Shown piece by piece: positions 1-10,903 of a stretch of DNA of 64,000 nt; position 1 is the first letter of the stretch, and every line of letters begins with the position of its first letter. Source of the stretch: Mariannaea sp. PMI_226 (lineage: Eukaryota > Ascomycota > Sordariomycetes > Hypocreales > Nectriaceae); assembly GCA_024336345.1 (NCBI GenBank), contig JANFOG010000017.1:62001-126000 (forward strand), given 5' to 3'. Position numbers and translations under genes: made by a program. Under the pieces are notes generated by a model that had not been told where the DNA came from, searched no databases, and was given only the letters and a program-made list of their open reading frames with translations.

Positions 1-218
1 AAACATACAACACTCGATAGCGGCATCTTCATCCTGAACCCCATTGCTTGCAGATGGACCAATGGCAAGCATGATAGCAACTTCGAATTGATGCCCCCTT
101 CCTCAATCTCGGTATTTTTTACTACAGCTGAGCCGCAGCTGCTTTTTCTTTCCTTCCAATTCGCAAGATACCGCTATCATATCCCATATACAAATACATA
201 GATAGAGAGAGACCGCTC

Positions 219-1325
219 TTACTCGTCCTTATAAAGATTTTGGATATTTTCCATGTCCTCATCACTTTTGCGAGTTAGAAAGCGTAGCTTAACTGCATGA
301 AATCGAATTAAGGGAAATATTTCTCCAATACTAGAGTTAATCAGATGATTATAATAGTAGTATTGCAAGCGTAGCTCCTCTATGCGCTGTTTCAGGTCGG
401 CAATAGAAGTTTGGACAGTACTTGCTAATGTTACGGTTTCCTTTTCTCCAAAGGATGGTTCGTTCAAGCTAGAGTAGTGGTAATAGGGATCAATTTCCAT
501 GGGCATCTGGTTGTCAAAGGAATTTTGCTTGAGTATCAACGGGTGGGTATCAAAGCCATTAGACCTGGATATGCCAGATGTATTTCTTTTCCGTTGACTT
601 GTGACGATATTGATTTCGAGATAGAATTTCTGTACAACTGAGTGCAGACCATTGGAATGAAATCGTAACTGGGGAACCAGGTGCATAAGTACTTTACTAA
701 CTATGCTTCTATCTTGGGCAACTCGACGTCTCAATTTCCCGTTTTCTCGAGTAATTTCCACTGCTAGCTGTCTAGCTGCGATATAGTTGTCTCCCTCAAA
801 ATGGTAGGGCTTTAGATTAGGAGGGCGTTTATTATCAAAGAGACCATAAATTTCATTGATGTTGGACGTTTGCATGAAGCTATGAGCATTACTAGGACAT
901 GGGGAATATTTCTCCGTAAGAATCGCATCGAGGGCGCTATGGTTTGGGTTTACACCTCGACCCTGTGAACTAAGTCCAGAAGTAGTCTCTGGACGCCTGA
1001 GTCCATATTTATCGCCATCAATGAGTTGATGGAGGCGACAACTGTTAAGCCAGATTAACGCGAGGAGATGTGGTAGGATGTCTTCAACTAAAACTCTGTA
1101 ATAGTAACCTTCATTCTGAAGCCTTACGTTTTCTCGGTTGAGGGTAGTAATCCACTTATGATTATGGCTCTCCGTTTTCTCAGAATTGGCATGAGGCAAC
1201 ATGGCGTCAAAAGTTGTGGTGGTACCACCTTGGAGCCATATGTCATAATCGACCTCATGTGGTGAAGGTGGTCCCTCTGTTGGAAAATTAGAACTATTGG
1301 GGCTAAATGGACCTTCTGTAGGCAT
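219..1325 (-). CDS. Unrecognised 368-aa protein with three internal repeats
   Basis: Single-exon frame starting at an ATG at 1325 and ending in a TAA at 219. I do not recognise the family. The N-terminus is Pro/Ser/Thr-rich with two short copies of PTEGP. The rest appears to hold three diverged copies of one unit: a charged helix (RENVRLQ, RENGKLRR, LKQRIEEL) followed by a hydrophobic stretch ending in a similar pattern (LPHLLALIW, LVPQLRFH, IFPLIRFH). They start near residues 64, 190 and 312. The charged halves could form coiled coils. No signal peptide or clear membrane segment is visible. Its only near neighbour is another unrecognised gene at 3.2 kb, read in the opposite direction. It could belong to a lineage-restricted family. 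The coding call is supported by length and the internal repeat; the function is unknown. Confidence 0.6.
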   Translation of the reverse strand: MPTEGPFSPNSSNFPTEGPPSPHEVDYDIWLQGGTTTTFDAMLPHANSEKTESHNHKWITTLNRENVRLQNEGYYYRVLVEDILPHLLALIWLNSCRLHQLIDGDKYGLRRPETTSGLSSQGRGVNPNHSALDAILTEKYSPCPSNAHSFMQTSNINEIYGLFDNKRPPNLKPYHFEGDNYIAARQLAVEITRENGKLRRRVAQDRSIVSKVLMHLVPQLRFHSNGLHSVVQKFYLEINIVTSQRKRNTSGISRSNGFDTHPLILKQNSFDNQMPMEIDPYYHYSSLNEPSFGEKETVTLASTVQTSIADLKQRIEELRLQYYYYNHLINSSIGEIFPLIRFHAVKLRFLTRKSDEDMENIQNLYKDE

Positions 1326-2290
1326 TTAATAGTAAAAGACTCTCCAAGATGTTTAGGAAACATCGACTCACCCGAAGGTGGCATGCCAGAATTTGTTGTA
1401 CATCTCGTTTTTGTAGGCGACACTAGCTTACTTTTAAATAAAGCGCTGCGTCAAAAGAAAGCCGATCAAAAAGAGCAAATGCTAGCTGAATAGTTGGCCT
1501 CAAAATACATCTTAGGTAGTTAAAAGCCAGCGCATATTGTAAGTGTCACACGCAGAACCCTCATGCAAGGCTGACACGAGCCCATATGAAGTATAGCTAT
1601 CCAAGCCTGCATGTAACCCCCGGCAACATCGTCAACTCTGACTTATATAGGTGAAATTCGCTTATGACACTGAGGCTATATATGGCTCATGCCCCGATAG
1701 ACTATCCGATCCAGTGAGATATATAGAGACTGCAGTAGGGCCGGTCATACAGAAAAAAAGACAAGACCTTCTATGCCTAAAGGTTGCCCCTATCCTAGGT
1801 GACAGTACGCATCTGGGAGAGCCCTAAAGGTACAGTCACGTACAGTACAAGCTCAGCGTCAGCATTATAAACATAAAAACATCCCAAAAGCGAACAACAT
1901 TGCCTAATTTTGGAACTATTATTGAGTAACTTAGCTGGCCATCATCAAATTACTCAAACCGAAGTTGGAGGCATAGAAGTCTTGTTTTTAGTTATAGGAG
2001 ATATTCTATGATAGATTCTTTGTACTTCATTGAACCCGGGTTGTTATACGAGCCTAAGGCCTATATGATTTCTGTGGCATGTGCCATGTTCACTTATATT
2101 GGTCATAATTAGTTACCGATTTTTGCGGGGGTTCCGTGGCATCGGCCGACCTTGTCTCATACAAGATTGTACCAGGGGGCTTGATCTTGACGGTATTTGA
2201 AAGGAAAATAAGATCAATCACTAGGTACAGTATTAGAATCTTCTCACTCTCTCGGTGCCTATAAAAAACGAAAATAACAACAAGATGAAG

Positions 2291-2504
2291 ATTCTGAATT
2301 GGATCAATGGACCGAATACACGTAACGTCTGACAGATACACTGATATGGACCAATCGACCGAATACACGTAATGTCTGACACGTTTTCAGATTGCGCAAG
2401 GAAACAAAAAGCCCCTAAGGGCAGGTTTATACTAAACAACCTGAGTACGGATTGTACTGTACCCTGATCTAGATCAATAGACTGAATACACTTAATGTCT
2501 GACA
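2291..2504 (+). repeat. Three decayed copies of a retroelement-like terminus
   Basis: Units at about 2291-2335, 2347-2381 and 2470-2504 each end in a variant of ACCGAATACACGTAATGTCT followed by GACA. The same terminus closes the foldback element at 10651-10903 and the chimeric segment at 18.98 kb. Read on the minus strand they begin TGTCAGACATTACG, which looks like the start of a copia-type LTR. That assignment is an inference. Confidence 0.6.
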
Positions 2505-2770
2505 TAACCTAGAAAAATACGGATGGCTTAATCACTGATGTATGCACTGTACACGCTACTATACAATCCTAAATTGGACTTGAACAGAAAAAACTTACAT
2601 CTTAGGCCATATTTGGCTTACCTCTAACCCCCTAGGTTACTTCGTGCAGATACAGCTTTTTGCAGATACCGTTTATAATATAGTACAGGTATAGTATTGA
2701 CATGGCTTTGGGTACTGTAATCCAGTCGCCCAAGCATAATTTCTATTATTGATTAAGAGACAAGGTAAAA

Positions 2771-2950
2771 CATGGCCTTGAGGAAATGCGGGCACATTTG
2801 GGCAATGGATAATACATAAGGGCTTGGGGGATCAAGGACACAATTTGAGCAATGTGTTTATGGATGTGCAGTTAGTGGCTTTTTGCAAGAGCCCCCCGGG
2901 CGTACATTACATACTATAAATTGTAATTGTAATTGTAATTGTACTGTAAT
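2771..2950 (+). mobile_element. 5'-truncated LINE (or SINE) 3'-end copy
   Basis: It matches the LINE 3' UTR at 16425-16640 (minus strand) and the copies at 15.8 and 16.1 kb: GAGGAAATGCGGGC, GGACACAATTTGAGCAATG and a terminal CCCGGGCGTA block. It ends in a short tandem tail (TTGTAA repeated several times from about 2929). The tail unit differs from those of the other copies. Confidence 0.6.
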
Positions 2951-3165
2951 TGTTTCAGTTTGACTGGATTGAACTATTATGTGCTTTCATAGACTCCATA
3001 TCTGGCAGGGCTAGATTTCACTCCACTAATCATGGAATAATAACACAACTACTTAAACGGCAGCGTTAGCCATTTACCCAGAATTCCGGAGATATAACGG
3101 CGATTTGTCCCATTCGTTGCTTGTGATCTGAGCCGTTACCATTGCTACTATTATAGCAGCTCGCC

Positions 3166-3724
3166 ATGAATCTTCAAGCACCGCAGCAGATTAATTTCTT
3201 TGAGCTGGAGGCGCAAGCATCCGAGAGCTCTGGTAAATCCAAGTCCCGTGTACGAAAGGTTTTAGCTATGCTAACGATATGAAGGGGCCGAGTCTGGCGA
3301 TTATCTCTGCGATAGTAATGAAAGTCTGACCGATATCAGCGATAGTACAGGTAGTCTGGCTGAGTTTGTGGTTTCTGATTCAGAGGTGAATGATTCACAG
3401 CCTCAGTCTCTACCACAGACGCCAGTGAGAACACATCCTACGCTCAATGACGTATATAAACAAATCAACAAGCAACGTACCCACAAAACGTCAGCCTCAG
3501 CTTATGAACCCAACTCGCCGCACTCCAGCTGCTCGTCATGGAGCACTTCTCCGGCAAATCAGTTTCATATTTCGCTTTTAAGGCAGCTTGACGATGTTTT
3601 TCTTACTATTGAAGGTTTAAAAGTTAACATACAGATCATCAAGATGGAAATAGAGCATCTGATTGGCACCAGCGCGGATAAATGCCGTTGCGACTGCCAT
3701 CAGGTCTCAAAACTTGGACTATGA
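3166..3724 (+). CDS. Unrecognised 168-aa acidic/Ser-rich protein
   Basis: Two exons, 3166-3232 and 3285-3724, joined across a 52-nt GT..AG intron that has a GCTAAC branch-like site; phases agree and give 168 residues. I do not recognise the family. The first third is acidic and Ser/Asp-rich (around residues 20-55, with repeated SD and DS pairs). The middle is Pro/Thr/Ser-rich. The last 60 residues look like an amphipathic helix (FHISLLRQLDDVFLTIEGL) ending in a small CxCDCH cluster. This composition suits a nuclear or regulatory protein with a C-terminal dimerising helix, but no domain supports that. The ATG at 3166 is preceded by CGCC, a reasonable fungal start context. Confidence 0.5.
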
Positions 3725-5564
3725 TCACATGATCCAAAAAAAGATGTTTTAATTCTGCTCTAGCTAATGACAACCGAGCAAAATTACTGTCAAAGTCATA
3801 ATTCTCTTGGCAGAACTGCGTATCAAATCTAGCGGCCAGATGTAGCAGCAAAAATGACTAAAAGATACCACCAATAACTTTCTGTCGAGCTGTTCGATAA
3901 GCATTCTCCGCGCCAACTGCGGTTGACTATATTAAAAAGGGAAGATTTGTCTTTGCAGCTTCAACATACACCATAACTGGTTCAACTGTGAATAGTATCC
4001 CGTACTTGAGGCGATCAGGGCAATAGTTGAAGTTGATCATTGAATATTACATTTTCAAAGATTATGCTCAGAAAATTATGTTCTTATGAATGTTGTCACA
4101 GGCAGATTTAAGAAATATCTAAATATATGCCCCTCCCTTGTGAAGATGAGAATTTAAAAATAGAATATTTACAGCAAAGGACTGGACATGGATTGTATTT
4201 TGCGGTTTGGGTATCATATATATCAGCTCTTTCTGATGTGCATAATTGTTGCTGGGGCTATATCGTTGGTGGCCAAAGCAATTCAATCACGGAAATGTAA
4301 GCAATAAATAATCAAGGCTTCGCAGGACAGACTATATAAATAGACTAGTGCGTACCTCTTAGAATCTTCGAATCATATAAACCAGGCAAATCTGAAGCCA
4401 GCGAACAATAAAAGGTAAGGCAAAAATGGAGAAGATTTGTTGTATATGAATTGATATACAGTAATAAAAATCTATGAAAGATATAAGCCAGATATTGAGC
4501 ATGGTGAGCAAAAAGTAGGATATTCCGGAAATCTACCAAGAGATTGAACTGTATAATTTGGATCTTTATCCTGACACGCGATGTACCCTGCTGAAACATA
4601 GCTTTCTAGTGTAATTATGTTAACTATCACTCAAGGGCGGAATGAAGTAAGAGGCACAATGTATTATTTCCTACTATGGGTTATATTACTGGGTAGACCG
4701 AACAGGCTGTACGTTAGCATTTTGGCCAGGTCAAGCCGTCTCATCAGTCAGGCTGGAGGGAAAACACGCATGGTATTCTAGAAGAGAATTCTAGGGCTTC
4801 CTAGACAATATCCTTTTCCATTGTGATACACAGCAGACCCTCTCTTCGAGAAACTGCTGCTGGGTTTTGCCACCTTTTGGATTTTCGCGTTTAACGACAT
4901 GGTCCAGCTTGTTGTTTCATGAAAAATAACTTTCAAAGACAGTCTTTATATAAACTAAATGTGGCTCAAACATTGGTTACTTTTAACCTATAGTGCTGTA
5001 CACACACAAACAACACACTCGGGTTCGATGTCCAGTACCAATTATTGTAGACGGCAATGTCCAAATATCTCAGGTAAGCTGCGGCTCTACTACGTACTTC
5101 TAGCTAGAGTGCCGTGCGGAACTTATTCTCATCGTCATTTCTGGCTCATGCTTATTCTACTGACAAAGTTTAACCAGGTTTTCGGCTCCTTTTGGTTGAG
5201 AGATGCTCTGTAGCTTACTCACATACAGTACTGTACAATAACGACTTCTTCATAAAATGCACCCAGGACCTCCTGTGTAATACAACAACATTAAGAAGGA
5301 AATTTAGACTTCCTATAGGCTCGAGCCAACCCGAGCTGACCGCATTGACGAGAGGTAACATTACTTGAAGGCCCAGCGCGACATATGCTGCCACCGTCCC
5401 ATTTCGAAACCGCGAGCGTTGAGTTGACTTATACCTGCAATAGAGAGTAGATAGTAGGGGTTAATTGATTCCAAATCGCCCCTTGCTCCCCCCCAAAACT
5501 AGAATATATTTACCAAATTTTTCGCTGCGTGACAGGACCGGATGACGCAGAAGTGGTACTTTTA
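3725..5564. other. Gene-poor interval
   Basis: About 1.8 kb with only short open frames. A 38-40 residue frame from 4188 reads as one hydrophobic helix (LFLMCIIVAGAISLVAKAI) and stops next to a GTAAGC donor-like site, so it could be the first exon of a small membrane protein. I could not find a convincing second exon. The rest shows no recognisable feature. Confidence 0.3.
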
Positions 5565-7297
5565 TTATTCTTTAGCCTCCCAAAATGCCACTCGAACCCC
5601 TTGACCTGGCGACAGCACGATGTCCGCTTTAAGTCTGGGCTTTCCATCATCAATCTCATTCATATAACTCACAACCCTCTCGTACCTCTGAAACATGCGG
5701 CAAATAACGTAGCTCATCTCCGTCAACGCAAACTGTTGCCCGATACAGATCCGCGGACCCGCATTGAAAGGGATGTATTCGTGAGGCTTTGGGTGCCAAT
5801 GAGCCCATCGATCAGGACTGAAGACGTCCGGGTCCGCGAACTTGTCGGAAACCGGAGGATAAAGGTCGGCCCGCCGCTGCATGACGAGTGTCGAATATGC
5901 AACGGGCGTATCTTTAAGAACAGGAAGTGGCTCCGTGCCATCCGGGCCGCCACCTGTTGGCAGGGTTGTGTCCTTGAGGGCGAGGCGGACATTAAAAGGA
6001 ACAGCAGGATATAGGCGCAGCGTCTCGCTCAAAACAGCCTTGAGGTACGCCATATTCTTGAGATCCTTATAGGTCGGGGCTCGAGTAGGCCCAAGAGTCT
6101 CGAGCAGCTCAGCTCGCAACTTAGTGACAGCTTCTGGATGGCGACCCAGCTCGTATAATGCCCAGGACAAAATGCACGCGGTAGTATCTCGGCTGGCAAT
6201 GAGGATGCTCATGATCTGGTCGCGCAGGAAGATGCGGTCGCGATTGAAACCGGCTAGTGCATGGAGAAAGGTGTAGTTGTGGTCTCCGCTGGACTTGGCG
6301 GCTAGCTCCTCGGGGCTCAGGCGCAGAGCGCGTTCGATATAGAAATCGATAAACTCATGCACCACGCGTAGGTGCCTCCAGAAAGCGTATTTGGGATACA
6401 AGTGCCGCGCCTTGGATGTTCGGGCGATGATGCTTTGGATGTGTTGAACTTGGTTGAAGGCTTCAGCAAATGGTTGGATTGGCGTTCTGGTATAGTATTA
6501 GCTTTTGTATTATCTTGCAAGAAGCTACTTGATACACTCACGTAAGAGACTTGATGTCACATCCAAGGAGGAATTCGGTGGCTACATCGAGTGTGTAGCG
6601 GAAGAACAAGTCGCTGATATCCAAGACTCTCCCATTGGCGCGGTACATATCCACGTCCTGGCTCTCACTCTCCAGGGGTCCCCCATTAGCAATAGCCCGT
6701 AACAGCGTCTGCATGTGCGATTCAAAGCAGCGTAAGTCGCTAATTCGATCACGCGTGAACAGTGGTCGTATAAGTTGACGGCTTGCATGCCACTGAGCTC
6801 CATCAGTAGTAAAAATGCTGTCACCCAGAAAGTCTTTCCACTCGTCGTGGAAAAGCTTTCCTTTCCCAAAGTCACTGAACTGTGTGGCTAAGATTGCTTT
6901 GAGATTTGCCGGGTCCGCGGTGAAGATGACGCGCGTATTCAGGATTCGTCCCTCTGTGGTCCAAGAGTTGGCAGGATAGAACAAGACGTTGCGCCAAAAC
7001 TCGAGGTTTTCGTCTCTTATTGTGGCGCGTATATTTCCATAGAGATGATCCAGGCCTAATAGAATTAACTTTGAGACTTTAAGGCAACGGTGTGATGGAA
7101 ACGATGTATAGGATTTTGCTATCTAGCCACATACCAAAGGGGACATAGCTCCGAAGTTTTGGGCCATAGTTACCCAATGCTTTGATGCGTCGATGTTCAT
7201 CTACTCGGCGGATGATATGCCAGACAAGATAGGGGACGATAAAAGCGAGTAATGTCTGCACGGAGGCCTGAGTCAGTATTGCTTCAACTAAACCCAT
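5565..7297 (-). CDS. Cytochrome P450, CYP52-clan type
   Basis: Three exons (7297-7135, 7055-6542, 6486-5565), introns of 79 and 55 nt, phases consistent, 532 aa, the usual length for the family. The N-terminus is a membrane anchor (roughly residues 10-32), so it should sit on the ER. Family hallmarks are present: I-helix oxygen-binding SRDTT (the usual Gly before it is Ser), ETLR of the ExxR motif, FSPDRW of the PERF region, and the haem loop FNAGPRICIGQQFA with Cys473 as the thiolate ligand. The segment LPTGGGPDGTEP is characteristic of CYP52/CYP539/CYP584-type fungal P450s, many of which hydroxylate alkanes or fatty acids at the terminal end; the substrate here is unknown. Initiation is placed at the ATG at 7297, because upstream codons in frame are not ATG. 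It has no biosynthetic neighbours. Confidence 0.9.
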
Positions 7298-8114
7298 GCT
7301 TGACAGAAGAATGGACACCAGGGATAATTGGAGGAAGGAGTAAAGAAAGATTTAGCAATAAGTAAGAATAGGAAAATAGGAGGAAACTAGGACGAAGGTT
7401 CGGGGGTTGTTGTTTAGGTAGATGTATCTTAGGTTCACCATGAAGTTGTGAAGATATGTATTGGTTTCAGTAGATTTGAAAGTGGCAAGGGTTAGAACGA
7501 CCAAGTAGGCGGCTAATCACCAATAGGACCCAATATGCCCATAAAGTCCACAGAGGATTCTCCCAGCCCTTATTTACGCAAGGCAAGCGACAAGTGGAGT
7601 GAGTGAGGACCAAAAGTAACGATAAGAATGAGGTCTGTACAGTGGCTCCCGCTGTAACTGTCGCCCCAGTCCAATATTAAACAAGCTTTCAGGCATGGCC
7701 AACATGCTCTTACACTGGCATTAACGTTTCTGCCCATTATGGCTTTATGGGAAATAATCAGAAAGTTGCCTATCATCTGGGAAGGGAGGACCCGGTTCGA
7801 TGGTGCATTGTGGCATGTTTATGGCCGTGTCTGGCTTTATTATGCCCCTCACTCTCAAGGTCATATTTCATCACCTTGCACTGTACACGGCCACATTGCA
7901 TCTCGCGTGGCTCGGGCGGAAAACTGGGTTTCAACTTGGAGAGCTGCGACAGTTATGCGTAGTATTTAGATCAACAAGATCTGGCTGATATATTTGCCAC
8001 CATATTCATCATATATTACCTAGCTGTTAGATATTGGTATTTTTAGCCCGTTGAAGACATATTATCGCCCGGAGATCTATGGATTTACCTCCTTCGCAAC
8101 ATCAGCGCCTATGC

Positions 8115-8141
8115 AAAAAAAAAAAAAAAAAAAAAAAAAAA
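8115..8141. repeat. 27-nt poly(A) tract
   Basis: Uninterrupted run of A. It could be the tail of an old retroposed copy in the + direction, but the sequence before it (7.7-8.1 kb) has no recognisable element and I see no target duplication. Confidence 0.9.
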
Positions 8142-8805
8142 CGCTTTCTCCGGGCGTAAGAAGAACATTTAAGCCGGTTCTCGAGCTGCTAGACTTGATC
8201 CTTTACATGCAGACCAGATCTTAAGGCAGGTCGTTAATCCGCAACGCATGCTGACTCCTCCCGAGCCGAGAACACCAAAAAGGAACATATCAAAAAGGCA
8301 GTTTTAGTATACACCATAGAGCTCAAAGGAAGTCAAATCACAGCTTCAAAGGTAAGAAAAGAGCTAGATGGCATCAATCAATCCGTACAGATTTTAGCGA
8401 CAAAGGCAGGCAAGGAAAATAGACCGCAAGAATAGCCTTATTGCTGGGCTTAAGAACGGAAACGCCTTTCTCAAGGAAATATTGGCCTAAAAAGAACCAA
8501 CTGACCAAAAACCGTTAAATATGACCCTAATAAGGTGTTCGAAAGCATCCTAGAAATTACAAAGACTCATTTCGGAGCCAAAACGGCCGCTACGCATTAC
8601 CGAGAAAAGAGCGGCACCACAATTAAAGAAGACGCACTGGAAGTTGCATAGGTAAAAGAGGAGTCAGTCATCTAAGGGTTCCAGTTGTAAATAATTAAAT
8701 TGACGCTACATTTGTTGAGATATCGCGGTTTAAAAATGTGGTGTTAAAATTTGAATGAAGCTCGTGATGTGGCGGAAATGGGTTGTGGAGTCACGGACTC
8801 TATCG

Positions 8806-8960
8806 TACAGTCACGTCCAGGTCCAGCGTTAGTTTTCGGGTTCCCATAATTTGATAAGGACTAGTAAACTACAGAAATACTCTCCAAATTAGACAGTTTT
8901 CTCCAATTTTGGCAATGTGGTCATATTATAATGCTGACGGTGAGCTTGAACTTGACTGTA
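8806..8960. mobile_element. MITE with Fot1/pogo-like ends and TA duplication
   Basis: A 151-bp element bounded by TA on each side. The left end is CAGTCACGTCCAGGTCCAGC and the inverted right end is CAGTCAAGTTCAAGCTCACC; 18 of the first 25 positions match. TA target duplication with CAGTC ends is typical of the Tc1/mariner superfamily, Fot1/pogo branch. It has no coding capacity. A 119-bp relative lies at 55993-56111, and single-ended relatives occur near 1835 and 16313. Confidence 0.65.
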
Positions 8961-9234
8961 TTGTAATTATTGTATTGTATTGTATGTAAAAGGTTATATT
9001 TGAAATAGCTGCCGTTACTGCATAAATACATTTTTATATGTTTTAGTTAATACTTTAGCTAACGCATAAGCGCGTAAGCGAAGTCGCTCCTTGTGTCTAT
9101 CGCCTACAAGACCCTCCCTTACCCTTGCTCTGATCCCAGAGTAATATCAACTCCCCGACTATTATCACCTCCAAGAAATTGTCAAGCGTTACCTCTGATT
9201 ACACAATTGCCATATTGTCGAGCCATCTCCAATT

Positions 9235-10107
9235 ATGAGGTTCTCTCCTCTTGAATCTACAGACCTCCATAATGTCGCGATGATTATGTGTTGTAACAGT
9301 CAAGACATCATGGCTAGTGAACGAAGTGACTTAGCCAGAGAGGAGTATCTGGAGGACATTGTGATGCATCTCAGCCACATGGAGGTATGTTTAACCCACT
9401 CTACATAATTTGAAGCTCTACATGCTGAGAACTGATAGGCTGCGACCCTTCCGGATGTTCGTCTTATAGACAAGCAACGAGAGATTGAATGGTCCATGCG
9501 GCCTTACCTGATCGATTTTCTAATCGAAGTGCATACCTTTTTTGCGTTGCTCCCCGAGACGTTATTCCGCACTGTCAATATTCTAGATCGGTACTGTTCA
9601 AAAAGGATGGTTGACAAAAACCAATACCAGTTGCTCGGCTGCGTTTCTCTGCTAATCGCCGCAAAATATGGCGACGAAAAACACCAGGTGCCTCATATCA
9701 ATGAATTGAGTGCTATGTGTGGTGGTCTGTATGATGACGGCATGTTCATCCAGATGGAGATTCACGTACTGAACACTCTCGAGTGGAGCATTGGTTGTCC
9801 TACAGTTGACATTATCTCCCAGCTGTGTATCGCGGACGACGAACGTAACTGGGAGGTTCGACATGTGACAAGCTATCTGTGTGAGCTTGCTCTATATTAT
9901 CGGGAGTTTGTTTCCATCAAACCTTCGACTATGGCTCGAGCTTCTTTCGCCCTTGCTCGAGTGATACTTGGCCAACCCGAAGTTCAAGAGGGCGACACGG
10001 ATGACGCAGTAGCCATCACTCAGTTCAATCTATCTCGCCGAATTCACCAGCCTTCTGATACGCTGCGACACAAGTACTCAATGCAAGAGTTATATTTCGC
10101 CCCGTGA
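9235..10107 (+). CDS. G1/S-type cyclin, short form
   Basis: Two exons, 9235-9384 and 9439-10107, with a 54-nt intron; the joined frame gives 272 aa. The core around residues 70-165 is a cyclin box (RPYLIDFLIEVHTFFALLPE, then ILDRYCSKRMV and LIAAKYGD), closest in pattern to fungal Cln/Puc1-type G1 cyclins, which activate a Cdc28/Cdk1-type kinase for cell-cycle entry. A second helical cyclin fold follows (CELALYYREFV, ARASFALARVIL). The C-terminal PEST-like tail that normally makes these proteins about 400 aa or more is missing, and the protein ends soon after the second fold. It may be a truncated paralogue rather than the main G1 cyclin. The start is the first ATG in the open frame. A downstream in-frame ATG at 9310 is possible. 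Confidence 0.8.
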
Positions 10108-10650
10108 CAAAGGCTTAGGCTGCTTGGTAAAAAGTCTGCTATAGAGAGAGCGGCAGGGAGGAAACGGGAGGCTGTATTTAGACCAAATCAACACACATGC
10201 AATCGACTGCACTACGTATTGCGCAGGGAGTGCCCAGTGCGGCTAATGGAAAACTAAGTGGTAAGGCGAACGAGTGTCTGTCTTGTTAACATGGAAGAGA
10301 TACCCCAGGTAGCTGCTTTGCGGACCAAATCTGGCTGTGCACGGCAAAATAATATTTGTGTTAGAACAACAAGCAGCCACTTGTTTCGCCTTACCACGTA
10401 GTTCTTATTGTATTGATCATGGTTATTTGTTTTAATGAGCGCGAAGGCCCTATTTGATATTTTAATATAATCCTGAGTCCTACGAGGTCGCCACCCTCTA
10501 GGACTTCCTTAAGGCTTGTGTCATGAAATGAGACTCGTGAAGTTGAGGGGAAACCTTGATTCATCTAACACTAGGTCCTTCGTATTAATATGCAATTTGA
10601 TCTGCTGCATCGGTTATAGGCCATTTTTACTAAGCTGCACTCGTGGAATG
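10108..10650. other. Intergenic, no recognisable feature
   Basis: 543 bases between the cyclin stop and the foldback element. No open frame of useful length and no repeat that I can match inside the window. Confidence 0.5.
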
Positions 10651-10903
10651 GTCAGACATTGCGTGTATTCGGTCCATTGATCCAATTCAGTATATTCCTC
10701 ATGTTGTTGTTGTTCGTTCAGTTTGTGCCCCTGAAGGGTCTACTGGTTCTATGCGCAATCTTAAGATCCCTGCTCTGCACGTGACACCCCAGCATATGCC
10801 TTCTGTTCAACAAGACCCTTCAGGGGCACAAACTGAACGAACAACAACGACATGAGGAATATACTGAATTGGATCAATGGACCGAATACACGTAATGTCT
10901 GAC
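10651..10903. mobile_element. Foldback/hairpin element with 91-bp arms
   Basis: Left arm 10651-10741 and right arm 10813-10903 are inverted copies differing at two of 91 positions, around a 71-base loop. The outer ends are GTCAGACATT. The left arm plus loop also matches the minus strand of the segment ending at 18.98 kb, where the same sequence runs on into a longer gag-like frame. The hairpin therefore looks like the first part of that larger element joined to an inverted copy of its own terminus. I see no clear flanking duplication. Confidence 0.8.

Larger units (their letters stand above)
1326..3165. other. Gene-free interval with repeat fragments
   Basis: About 1.8 kb without a credible gene. 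It holds a half-MITE-like sequence near 1835-1885 (TACAGTCACG followed by an AAGCTCAGCGTCAG-like block, matching the left ends of the TA-flanked MITEs at 8.8 and 56.0 kb), three decayed terminal-repeat copies at 2291-2504 and a LINE 3'-end copy at 2771-2950. I see nothing else in it. Confidence 0.5.
7298..9234. other. Gene-free interval, A-rich and decayed
   Basis: 1.9 kb without a credible gene. It contains a run of 27 A at 8115-8141, then an A-rich stretch (about 8200-8670) that reads like worn, charged, Lys/Glu-rich coding sequence with several stops. That stretch is possibly a dead gag-like or host gene. A MITE at 8806-8960 closes it. I see no promoter elements that I can assign. Confidence 0.4.
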
